Positions 1 through 7,176 of a stretch of 17,941 bases of DNA are shown here, piece by piece. A program made the translations under genes and the position numbers. The stretch's first letter is position 1; each line of letters begins with the position of its first letter. Under the pieces are notes generated by a model, which had not been told where the DNA came from, searched no databases, and was given only the letters and a program-made list of their open reading frames with translations. The DNA is from Hyphomicrobiales bacterium (GTDB lineage: Bacteria; Pseudomonadota; Alphaproteobacteria; Rhizobiales; Kaistiaceae), in contig JAFKJZ010000337.1 in the NCBI GenBank assembly GCA_017305815.1, positions 1 to 17,941 on the forward strand, written 5' to 3'.

Positions 1-1
1 C

Positions 2-2716
2 AAGATCGAGCACCCAACTTTCGGTCCGGTCGTGCTGAGCCGGCAGAACCTTTCGCAGGGCGGCCGCTTCCCCTGGCATGCGCTCGGCTGCATCGAGGGC
101 GCCGTCGCCTTCGCCACCGACGCAATCCAACTGTTCGGACCCGCTTTCCGCAGCCGCGACGAGATCGACAGCCCCTTCGGCACCGACCTGCCGGCCAAGG
201 TCTGGCAGCACGAGCTGGCCTGCCCGGCGCTGCAGTCGAACCCGGCGACCCTGGCGTCGGGTGCGACGACGTACTGGACCTTCTTCGGCCACTTCGTCGC
301 CGACCATCCGCTCGCGTCGAGCGATGCCGATCTCGCCCGTCTCGATGGCATCGCCGCCACGGTCCCAGCCGTTTCACCGGCACCGGCGCCGCTCCCGACC
401 GTGCGCAGCCTGTTGCAGGACGCACCGGTCCAGGCCGTCCTGCCGCTCGACGGCGATTGGCTCGCAAGGCTCTATCCGGCCCGCCATCTGGAGGAGACGC
501 GCGACGGCGCCCTGCTCTCCTTCTTCGTGGCCGATGGAATGCTGAACCGCCATGTCGTGCTCGCGGGCAAGGAAGACCAGGTGGCCCGCCGCCACGGCGC
601 CATCGTCCGCAGCGGCCAGAGCCGGATGCCGGACGAGGCGACGCTGGCCGCGACCTGCTGGATGCATGGCGTGTTCGCCGCCCAGCTCACCATCGGCAAC
701 ACCTCGTTCCACAAGCTGTTTTCCGTTTCCCGCGATCCCTACAACATCACCCGCGCCAGCGGCCTGCGCATCCTGATCGATGCCGGCGAAGGCTGGCATC
801 TTCTCTCGGTGCCATCCGCCTTCGACATGGGGCTCAGCGATTGCCGCTGGATCTACCGCCTCGCCGACCGCACCGTGACCGTCTCGGCCATCGCCTCCGG
901 CGCCGACGCGGCCATGCAATGGCGCGTCGCGGTCGAGGGCACCCCGGCGCGCCTGCTCGTGTTCGGCCACCTCGTCCTCGGCGAGCGCGAGTATGAACAG
1001 AGCGGCAGCATCACCATCGACGCGGCGGCGAAGCGGATCACCTTCCAACCCGGCAAGGACTGGCTCTGGGGCCAGAATTTTCCCGACGCCGTCTACCATC
1101 TCGTCACCAGCACGCCGCAGGCCGTCGAGGCGGTCGGCGGCGACGAGCTGCTTTACGAGGACGGTGTCGCGCGCGGCGGCCCCTATGTCGCGCTGCGGAC
1201 GGAGGCAGCCACCGAGCTCACCTTCGCGGTCGTCGGCTCGATGACCGACGCGGCCGAGGCCGCCCGCCTTGCCGATCGCTTCGCCGCCGGCGTCGAGGAC
1301 GCGGCGCTGCTCGAGCCGGCCGGAGCCTTCTGGAGCGGCCTGTTGCGCGCGCTGCCCGAGGCGACGGACCCGGACCGACTTGCGGCGGAGGCAACGATAC
1401 TCCCGTGGCTGGCGCATGACGCCATCGTTCATCTGACCGTTCCGCACGGACTGGAGCAGTATACGGGCGCTGCCTGGGGCACGCGCGATGTCTGCCAGGG
1501 ACCGCTCGAATTCATGCTGGCGCTCCGCCACGACGGGACCGCGCGCGAGATCCTGAGAACGCTGTTTGCCGAGCAGTACAAGACGCGGGGCGACTGGCCG
1601 CAATGGTTCATGCTGCCGCCCTACTCCAACATCCGCGCCGGCGACGCACATGGCGATATCGTCGTCTGGCCGCTGAAGGCGCTCTGCGACTATATCGAGG
1701 CGACCGGCGACCTCGCCATTCTCGACGTCCGCCTGCCCTGGCGCCGCGACGAAGACCTGAAGCCGACCGAGGAACAGGGCACGATCCGCGCGCATGTCGA
1801 GCTTCTGCTCGCCACCGTGCGGCAGCGCTTCATTCCCGGCACGCACCTGATCCGCTATGGCGAGGGCGACTGGAACGACTCGCTCCAGCCGGCCGATCCG
1901 CATCTGCGTGACTGGATGGTGTCGAGCTGGACGGTGGCGCTGCTCTACGAGCAGGTGAGCCGCTACGCCGCCATCCTGGAGAGAGCCGGCGACCCGGCGG
2001 AGGCGGCGGCGCTTGCCTCGCTCGCCGGCGTCATGCGCGGCGACGTCAACCACTACCTGATCCGCGACGGCGTCATCGCCGGCTATGGCCTGTTCGATCC
2101 GGGGCATGACCGGGTCGAACTGTTGCTGCACCCGACCGACCGGCGCACGGGGCTTTCCTATTCACTGATCCCGATGACGCAGGCGATCCTCGGCGGCCTG
2201 TTCACCGCCGCGCAGACCCGCAGCCATCTGGAACTGATCCGCGAACACCTGCTCGACCCGGACGGGGCGCGGCTGATGGACAAGCCCGTCGCCTATCATG
2301 GCGGCGTCGAGACGCTGTTCCGGCGCGCCGAATCCGCCGCCTTCTTCGGCCGCGAGATCGGTCTCATGTATGTGCACGCGCATCTGCGCTATGGCGAGGC
2401 GCTGGCCGTCAGCGGCGATGTCGACGCAGCGCGCGCGGCGCTGGCGCTCGCCAATCCGATCACGGTGACGGAACGGCTGCCGCACGCCTCGCTCCGCCAG
2501 CGCAACACCTATTTCAGCTCGAGCGACGCCGCCTTCCGCGACCGCTACCACGCGAGCGCCGAATGGAGCCGGGTGCGCGAGGGCGCGATCGCCGTCGACG
2601 GCGGCTGGCGCACCTATTCGAGCGGACCCGGCCTCTACACGCAGATCTTCGTGCGGCGGATCCTGGGGATGCGGCGGGAGTTCGGCGTCGGGGTGGAGAC
2701 GACTGGGGCAGCCTAG
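2..2716 (+). CDS. GH94-type glycoside phosphorylase-like protein (5' end outside window)
   Basis: The frame is open from base 2, so the GTG at 32 is not the likely true start and the N-terminus lies outside the window. About 904 residues are visible, ending at TAG. The motif YGEGDWNDSL (codons around 1856-1885) matches the GDWND region that carries the catalytic acid Asp in GH94 phosphorylases such as cellobiose phosphorylase. The preceding beta-sandwich-like part and the (alpha/alpha)6-like C-terminal part with many Trp and aromatic residues fit that clan. GH94 enzymes split a beta-glucoside with phosphate and release a sugar 1-phosphate. The size, above 900 residues, is greater than a plain cellobiose phosphorylase (about 820) and nearer to 1,2-beta-oligoglucan phosphorylases, but this is inference. 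No signal peptide can be judged. It converges on the P-loop gene with 3 bases between stop codons. The fold family is fairly secure; substrate and activity (phosphorylase or hydrolase) are not. Confidence 0.8.
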   Translation, partial: KIEHPTFGPVVLSRQNLSQGGRFPWHALGCIEGAVAFATDAIQLFGPAFRSRDEIDSPFGTDLPAKVWQHELACPALQSNPATLASGATTYWTFFGHFVADHPLASSDADLARLDGIAATVPAVSPAPAPLPTVRSLLQDAPVQAVLPLDGDWLARLYPARHLEETRDGALLSFFVADGMLNRHVVLAGKEDQVARRHGAIVRSGQSRMPDEATLAATCWMHGVFAAQLTIGNTSFHKLFSVSRDPYNITRASGLRILIDAGEGWHLLSVPSAFDMGLSDCRWIYRLADRTVTVSAIASGADAAMQWRVAVEGTPARLLVFGHLVLGEREYEQSGSITIDAAAKRITFQPGKDWLWGQNFPDAVYHLVTSTPQAVEAVGGDELLYEDGVARGGPYVALRTEAATELTFAVVGSMTDAAEAARLADRFAAGVEDAALLEPAGAFWSGLLRALPEATDPDRLAAEATILPWLAHDAIVHLTVPHGLEQYTGAAWGTRDVCQGPLEFMLALRHDGTAREILRTLFAEQYKTRGDWPQWFMLPPYSNIRAGDAHGDIVVWPLKALCDYIEATGDLAILDVRLPWRRDEDLKPTEEQGTIRAHVELLLATVRQRFIPGTHLIRYGEGDWNDSLQPADPHLRDWMVSSWTVALLYEQVSRYAAILERAGDPAEAAALASLAGVMRGDVNHYLIRDGVIAGYGLFDPGHDRVELLLHPTDRRTGLSYSLIPMTQAILGGLFTAAQTRSHLELIREHLLDPDGARLMDKPVAYHGGVETLFRRAESAAFFGREIGLMYVHAHLRYGEALAVSGDVDAARAALALANPITVTERLPHASLRQRNTYFSSSDAAFRDRYHASAEWSRVREGAIAVDGGWRTYSSGPGLYTQIFVRRILGMRREFGVGVETTGAA

Positions 2717-2719
2717 GGG

Positions 2720-3256
2720 CTACTCCAGCCTCAGCGCCGGCTTGAGCCAGGCGAGGATCGCCTCGATATCGGTCGGCTGCGTGGTGTCGACGTCGAAGCG
2801 CGGACCGCGATCGACCGGCGCGGCGCGCTTGGCGAGTTCGATCAACTCCGGAATGAACGCGGCGCCGGGATGGCCGGCATGGCGCTGGTCGAGCCGGTCG
2901 CCATAGCGCTTCGCCAGCACCTCGCCCGGCGCATGGCACCAGATCTCCGCCGTCGCCTCGACGCCGGCTCGCTCGATGTGCGCCTCCAGCACCTCGCGCG
3001 GCTGGAAGCCGAACCAGGCGTCGATAATGAAGCTCGAGCCATCCGGCGCGTCGCGGATGATCGACCAGATGGCGTGATAGCTCGCCCGCCCGAGCGCGCG
3101 ATTGAATTCCCGGTCACCGACCCCGAGTTGATCGAAGAACGGCTCCTTGATGGTGTCGAGCGTCAGGATGATCCAGCCGGTCCGACCTGAAATGGCGCGG
3201 GCGACCGTGCTCTTTCCCGTGGCGGGGATGCCGTTGACGAGGACTGCGCGCTTCAT
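2720..3256 (-). CDS. Small P-loop kinase-like ATPase (AAA_33 / chloramphenicol phosphotransferase-like)
   Basis: A 178-residue soluble protein. The Walker A motif GIPATGKST lies at residues 9-17 directly after the first beta strand, and LTLDTIKEP (31-39) supplies an Asp (D34) where chloramphenicol phosphotransferase-like kinases carry a catalytic or substrate-binding Asp. An Arg-rich stretch, KRYGDRLDQRHAGHP (about 116-130), looks like a mobile lid. These features fit small-molecule kinases of the zeta-toxin/CPT superfamily. The gene starts 4 bases after the ROK gene stop and is the third gene of the aldolase-ROK-kinase operon, which argues for a metabolic kinase acting on a sugar or derivative. 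No good Shine-Dalgarno sequence precedes its ATG, so translational coupling is likely. No antitoxin-like partner lies next to it, so a toxin role is not supported. The substrate is unknown. Confidence 0.8.
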   Translation of the reverse strand: MKRAVLVNGIPATGKSTVARAISGRTGWIILTLDTIKEPFFDQLGVGDREFNRALGRASYHAIWSIIRDAPDGSSFIIDAWFGFQPREVLEAHIERAGVEATAEIWCHAPGEVLAKRYGDRLDQRHAGHPGAAFIPELIELAKRAAPVDRGPRFDVDTTQPTDIEAILAWLKPALRLE

Positions 3257-3260
3257 GAAG

Positions 3261-4202
3261 TCACGCGGACCGCTCGAGCAGGTTCGGCGCAGCGGGCATT
3301 GCGAGCGCTGGCGGTGGGAGCGGCACGCGATGCTCGATCAGCGCGCAGACGGCGGCGCCGATGACGCCGGCATCGTCGCCGAGTTCGGCCGCCAGCACCG
3401 GATACTGATACCAGGGCGCCAGCGCCGGGATCTTGAGCAGCGCCTTGTGGGCAGCCTTGCCGAGACCACCGCCGAGAAGCACGAGGTCGGGATCGAAGGC
3501 GGCCGAGGCGCTGTCGATCGCGGCGCGGAGCGGGCCGGCCCAGGCGTCCAGCACCTGGCGGGCAGCCTGGCCGCCTTTCGCAGCACGGCGGAAAATGTCG
3601 TCGATCGTGGTATCGGCCGGTAGGCCGGCTTCCTGGATATGGCGGGCGAGCGCCGTGCCCGAACTGGTCGTCTCGACGCAGCCGCGACGGCCGCAGACGC
3701 AGGCCGCGCCATGGACATCGACGGTGATGTGGCCGAGCTGGCCGGCGGTGCCGCGCCCGCGCAGGATCTGGCCTTCCTGGACGATGGCGCCGCCGATGCC
3801 GGTGCCGATCGTGAACATGACCACGTTCTCGCGGCCGCGTCCGGCGCCGACGGCGATCTCGGCGACGAGCGCCATGTTGCAGTCATTGTCGATGATGACC
3901 GGCTTGCCGGTCGCCGCCTCGACCCTCTCGGCCAGCGCCGCGCCGGCGAGGTTCAGATAGCCGCCGGAAAGCACGGTTCGACGCCGGGCGTCGACGCGGC
4001 CCGGCACGCCGATGCCGATCGACGTGACGTCCGGACGATCGAGCTGGCGCACCAGTTCGATGATGCGGCCGATGGCGGTGTCGGCGTCGCGGTCGATCCG
4101 CTCGGACACCCGCTCCAGGATCTCACCCGCGGCGGAAACGCGGGCGGCCCGGAGGTTGGTCCCGCCGATGTCGATGCCGATGGCTGTTGACGTATCAGGC
4201 AT
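3261..4202 (-). CDS. ROK-family sugar kinase (glucokinase-like)
   Basis: A 313-residue protein of usual ROK length. Visible motifs are the phosphate loop DIGGTN (11-16), the catalytic-base region IDNDCN with D107, a second phosphate motif GTGIGG (133-138), and the zinc site CVCGRRGC (168-175) followed by E177. H158 of the GH pair is the expected fourth zinc or sugar ligand. ROK kinases phosphorylate glucose, fructose, N-acetylmannosamine and related sugars with ATP in the cytoplasm. An oddity is that the usual ExGH sugar-binding motif reads QLGH (155-158), with Gln in place of Glu, which may change sugar specificity. No N-terminal helix-turn-helix is present, so it is a kinase and not a ROK repressor. 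It is second in the operon, 30 bases after the aldolase and 4 bases before the P-loop gene. It probably makes the sugar phosphate used by the aldolase pathway. Confidence 0.9.
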   Translation of the reverse strand: MPDTSTAIGIDIGGTNLRAARVSAAGEILERVSERIDRDADTAIGRIIELVRQLDRPDVTSIGIGVPGRVDARRRTVLSGGYLNLAGAALAERVEAATGKPVIIDNDCNMALVAEIAVGAGRGRENVVMFTIGTGIGGAIVQEGQILRGRGTAGQLGHITVDVHGAACVCGRRGCVETTSSGTALARHIQEAGLPADTTIDDIFRRAAKGGQAARQVLDAWAGPLRAAIDSASAAFDPDLVLLGGGLGKAAHKALLKIPALAPWYQYPVLAAELGDDAGVIGAAVCALIEHRVPLPPPALAMPAAPNLLERSA

Positions 4203-4232
4203 GATGCACCCGGTCGCCGTGAGATGATTGGA

Positions 4233-5147
4233 TCAGGCCGCCTTGCGCGCCTGGGCCGAATAGCGCGCCAGCACTTCCTGGATCTGGCGCAGGCGCGGCA
4301 CGGCGATCGTCGTCAGCCGCTCGCGCTGGATGTCCCGGTCGAGATGGATGCAGTCCTTCCAGAGCGCACGGCCCGCGATCACGCCCGACGCGCCGTTCTG
4401 CATGGCGATCTCGACCTGGCCGAGGAAGGTCTCGTGGTCGACGCCGGCCGAGAGCACGGCCCAGGGCACGTCACCGGCCATGGCCGAGATCCTGGCGCAG
4501 GATTCCGCCGTGCCCGGATAGGGGATCTTCAGCACCTTGGCGCCGAGTTCCAGCGAGATGCGCACGCCTTCCTCGATCAGCCAGGGCGTCTTCGCCTTGT
4601 AGTCTTCCTTGCTCTCGCCCTCGAGCTGGTAGGTCAGGAACTCGACTACCAGCAGCAGGTCCTCGCGGGAAAAATCCTCGATCGACTGGCGCAGGATCTC
4701 AATATTGGCGGTGTTCGCCTCCGGCCTGTCGGCGCGGAGATAGACCATGATCTTGCCGCCCGTGCCGCCGAGTTCGCGGACGCGGCGGGCGGTGACGCCC
4801 GGCACCAGCGTCGACAGGCGATAGCCCTCGGGCGAGGTGTTCCAGCCGGAAGCGTCGAGGCCGATCAGAAGCGCCGTATCGCGCGCCAGCGAGCCATTCT
4901 CGATCACATGCGGCACGGCGCAGAGCGGGTCGAGCAGCACGCAGGAAGCCTCGTTGGCGAGATAGCGGGTGATGTCCGACTTGGTCTCGCCCAGCATGTC
5001 GTTGCTGATCTTCGCCTGTTCTTCCGGAGACGCCGCGAGCAGCGTGCGCATGCCGCCGCGCTGGTCACAGGCGATCACCATCATGGCGCCGTCGCGCCCG
5101 CAGATCTGCTGGTAGCCACGGAATTCCGATGTCGACATACGGGTCAT
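4233..5147 (-). CDS. LacD/YihT-type class I aldolase
   Basis: A protein of 304 residues if the ATG at 5147 is used; ATG 5138 and GTG 5171 in the same frame are alternatives, and none has a strong ribosome site. It shows features of the LacD (tagatose 1,6-bisphosphate) and YihT (sulfofructose 1-phosphate) aldolase family: an early ACDQRGGMR segment, VEFLTYQLEG (about 168-177), KVLKIPYPG with K207 placed like the Schiff-base lysine of LacD, WAVLSAGVD, and the phosphate-binding C-terminal stretch GASGVIAGRALW. Such enzymes split a ketose phosphate into dihydroxyacetone phosphate and an aldehyde, without a metal. It is the first gene of an operon with a ROK kinase and a P-loop kinase and is divergent from a SorC-type regulator, which normally senses a sugar phosphate. 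The family is secure. The true substrate is unknown and could be a tagatose, fructose or sulfofructose type of phosphate or another ketose phosphate. Confidence 0.85.
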   Translation of the reverse strand: MTRMSTSEFRGYQQICGRDGAMMVIACDQRGGMRTLLAASPEEQAKISNDMLGETKSDITRYLANEASCVLLDPLCAVPHVIENGSLARDTALLIGLDASGWNTSPEGYRLSTLVPGVTARRVRELGGTGGKIMVYLRADRPEANTANIEILRQSIEDFSREDLLLVVEFLTYQLEGESKEDYKAKTPWLIEEGVRISLELGAKVLKIPYPGTAESCARISAMAGDVPWAVLSAGVDHETFLGQVEIAMQNGASGVIAGRALWKDCIHLDRDIQRERLTTIAVPRLRQIQEVLARYSAQARKAA

Positions 5148-5359
5148 GCTGCGCGGTCCGATTTTGGGCACCGGCCTTGCCGGGCGCTGGCGAAGTTCTT
5201 CAAGCCACCGAACCGGTCCATTCTACCGCAACTGGCGGCGAAATCCCGATCCCTTGCCGATGCCCGTCGCTTTTATGGACCGCCCCTGCCCGAATGGACT
5301 ATGCACGGAAGGCTGGCGGTTCGAGCACGCGGCGTCTCTGCGGTGGCTCCCTCAAGCTG

Positions 5360-5389
5360 ATGCGTGTATGTGTATCATCTTTCAGAAAG
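5360..5389. promoter_or_regulatory. Candidate SorC operator dyads and start-site region
   Basis: Two small dyads lie just upstream of the regulator gene. TGAT and ATCA arms flank GCGTGTATGTGT (about 5358-5377), and CTTTC-A-GAAAG (5379-5389) is a perfect 11-base palindrome that includes part of the ribosome site. TATCAT (5373-5378) is a 5 of 6 match to a -10 box on the + strand, without a good -35. SorC-family proteins usually control their own divergent region, so these are plausible operators, but arms this short arise by chance. Confidence 0.25.
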
Positions 5390-5398
5390 GAATTTCAA
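5371..5398 (-). promoter_or_regulatory. Candidate promoter of the aldolase operon
   Basis: Read on the minus strand, TTGAAA (5393-5398) and GATACA (5371-5376) are separated by 16 bases, a fair -35 (5 of 6) and a weak -10 (3 of 6). It would give a leader of about 220 bases before the aldolase ATG. The 250-base divergent region holds no other gene. This is a pattern match only. Confidence 0.3.
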
Positions 5399-5399
5399 G

Positions 5400-6332
5400 C
5401 TGTCCTCTTCGTCATCCCAGGACACCGCTGCGACCCGCACGATGCTGCACACCGTCGCCAAGCTGCACTACGAGGCCGACCTCTCGCAGGTCGAGATCGC
5501 GCGTCGGCTGAACGTCTCGGCGGCGACGATCTCCCGGCTGTTGCGGCGCGCGCGCGACGAGGGGATCGTGCGGATCGAGATCCCCGACATCGCGACGCCG
5601 GAAGAGCTCAACCAGCGGCTAGTCGAGGCGCTCGGGCTGAAGCAGGCGGCGGTGGTCGATGCACCCGAGGCGGGCGTCATGGCGGCTCTCGCCGCCCCGG
5701 TCGGCAATCTTCTGCGCGATGCCGGGCTGAAACAGGATTCGGTGCTGGCGATCGGCTGGGGCCGCGCCATCCGCGAGGTGATCCAGGCCGGCCTGCCGAG
5801 CCTTCCCGGCGTCATCACCGTGCCGGCGACCGGCGGCATGCAGCAGTCGGCCGCGCACTTCCAGATCAACGAGTTCGTCCGCCTCGCCGCCGAGCAGATG
5901 GCCGGCACGCCACATTTCATCCATGCGCCCTACCTGCCCTCGCCGGAGACCCGCGACGCCTTCCTGAGCGATCCGATCATCCGCGAGAACGTCGCGCTCT
6001 GGGAAAGGCTCGACGCAGCGCTCGTCGGCATCGGCCTGACGCATACGGCCGAGGGCCCCTCCTCGGCGACGCCGCACGAGCAGGCGCTCGCCCACGCCGC
6101 CGGCGACGTCGTCCGCCACTATTTCGATGTCGAAGGCCATGCCCTGCCCTGGGAGGGTGAGGACCGCCTGATCGCCATCTCGCCGTCGCAACTGCGCGCC
6201 ACGCCGCTGGTGATCGGTGTTGCTGTCTCGGCCGGCAAGGTGCCGGCGATCCTCGGCGCCGTCCGGGCCGGGCTCGTCAATGCGTTGGTGACCGACGTCC
6301 GCACGGCGCAGGCGGTGCTGGACAGCCTCTGA
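5400..6332 (+). CDS. SorC/DeoR-family sugar-binding transcriptional regulator
   Basis: A protein of about 310 residues. Its N-terminal helix-turn-helix (LSQVEIARRLNVSAATISRLLRRARDEG, about residues 25-52) is followed by the SorC sugar-phosphate-binding domain with a NagB-like fold. That domain shows VLAIGWGRAIREVI, VPATGGM, ALVGIGLT and GVAVSAGKVPAILGAVRAGLVNALVTD, the last being the typical C-terminal phosphate-sugar loop and helix. These proteins repress or activate catabolic operons in response to a phosphorylated sugar. The start is unusual: AGAAAGGA (5385-5391) sits about 9 bases before an in-frame CTG at 5400, while the in-frame GTGs at 5364 and 5370 have no ribosome site and the first in-frame ATG is at 5442, near the helix-turn-helix. 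CTG was therefore chosen, with moderate trust. The gene is divergent from the aldolase operon, its most likely target, and ends before a terminator shared with the transporter operon. Confidence 0.88.
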   Translation: MSSSSSQDTAATRTMLHTVAKLHYEADLSQVEIARRLNVSAATISRLLRRARDEGIVRIEIPDIATPEELNQRLVEALGLKQAAVVDAPEAGVMAALAAPVGNLLRDAGLKQDSVLAIGWGRAIREVIQAGLPSLPGVITVPATGGMQQSAAHFQINEFVRLAAEQMAGTPHFIHAPYLPSPETRDAFLSDPIIRENVALWERLDAALVGIGLTHTAEGPSSATPHEQALAHAAGDVVRHYFDVEGHALPWEGEDRLIAISPSQLRATPLVIGVAVSAGKVPAILGAVRAGLVNALVTDVRTAQAVLDSL

Positions 6333-6351
6333 CGCGACATCCGGACGAAAA

Positions 6352-6377
6352 TGGCGGCCGCGCGAAGGCGGCCGCCA
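6352..6377 (-). terminator. Intrinsic terminator of the FrcBCA-like transporter operon
   Basis: A perfect 10-base stem, TGGCGGCCGC (6352-6361) with GCGGCCGCCA (6368-6377), encloses a 6-base loop. On the minus strand it is followed at once by TTTTCG, so it fits a Rho-independent terminator for the operon ending at 6412. On the + strand it lies 20 bases after the SorC stop and may also end that transcript, but no T run follows in that direction. Confidence 0.8.
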
Positions 6378-6411
6378 CAGGCTGGAAGTCGAACGGTGCC
6401 GGAGGTCGATT

Positions 6412-7176
6412 TCAGCCGCCGACCATCAGCTTGACGATCTCGTCCGGGTTGGTGTCGGCGATCTTGCGTTCTCCGGCGAGCGACCCGCGACGCAGGACGA
6501 CGATGCGGTCGGCGACCGCGAAGATGTCCTGCAGATTGTGCGAGATGAAGATGATCGCCCGACCCTGCGCCTTCAGGTTCTGGATCAGCGACACGACCTT
6601 GCGCTGCTCGGGCACGCCGAGCGCCGCGGTCGGCTCGTCCATGATCAGGACGCGGGCGTTCCAGTAGATCGCCCGCCCGATCGCCACCGCCTGCCGCTGC
6701 CCTCCCGAGAACCGTCCGACCGGCGCATCGAGCCGGTTCACATGGAAATCGAGCCGCGCCATCGTCTCCTTCGCGGCCTTCGCCATGGCCGGCCGGTCAA
6801 GAACCGGGATGAAGCCGAAGACGCGCTTCATCGGCTCGCGGCCGAGGAAGATGTTGGCGCCGATCGACAGGTTATCGGCGAGCGCGAGGTCCTGGTAGAT
6901 CGTCTCGATGCCATGCGCGCGGGCGGCTTCAGGCGTGGCGAAGTTGACCACCTCGCCGCCGAAACGGATTTCGCCGCCATCGGGGCCATGCACGCCGGAG
7001 ATCGTCTTGATCAGGGTCGACTTGCCGGCGCCGTTGTCACCGGCAAGCGCCACGACCTCGCCGGGGTAGAGCGACATCGAGACCCCCTTCAGGGCCTCCA
7101 CGCCGCCGAACCGCTTGTAGACGGAGCGGACGTCGAGCACGGGCTCCTGGGACGGCAGTCTGGTTTGCACGGACAT
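6412..7176 (-). CDS. Sugar ABC transporter ATP-binding protein, single domain (FrcA-like)
   Basis: A 254-residue single ATPase domain of the CUT2 class. It has Walker A GDNGAGKST (46-54), a Q-loop YQDLALADNLS with Q95, the signature FSGGQRQ (156-162), Walker B VLIMDEPTAAL (176-186) and the switch His in ISHN (H213). Most CUT2 ATPases are double-length; this one is half-length as in the fructose FrcA type and would act as a homodimer at the inner membrane. The permease stop TAG directly abuts the ATG, with GGGGA about 8 bases upstream inside the permease gene, so translation is coupled. It is last in the binding protein-permease-ATPase operon and is followed by the terminator at 6352-6377. The transported sugar cannot be told from this subunit. 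Confidence 0.93.
   Translation of the reverse strand: MSVQTRLPSQEPVLDVRSVYKRFGGVEALKGVSMSLYPGEVVALAGDNGAGKSTLIKTISGVHGPDGGEIRFGGEVVNFATPEAARAHGIETIYQDLALADNLSIGANIFLGREPMKRVFGFIPVLDRPAMAKAAKETMARLDFHVNRLDAPVGRFSGGQRQAVAIGRAIYWNARVLIMDEPTAALGVPEQRKVVSLIQNLKAQGRAIIFISHNLQDIFAVADRIVVLRRGSLAGERKIADTNPDEIVKLMVGG

Noticed and set aside
374..2131. A 585-codon open frame antisense to the GH94-type gene
   Set aside because: It has low-complexity Arg/Ala/Gly/Asp-rich translation and no recognisable domain, and the opposite frame has clear enzyme motifs. It is a by-product of high G+C third positions.
2720..3256. Zeta-toxin or antibiotic-resistance reading of the P-loop protein
   Set aside because: No antitoxin gene is adjacent and the gene is tightly packed in a sugar operon; the Walker motif alone does not support resistance.
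5360..6160. ATG at 5360 as a start near the SorC gene
   Set aside because: It opens a different frame with an Arg-rich product that lacks the helix-turn-helix and sugar-binding domain.
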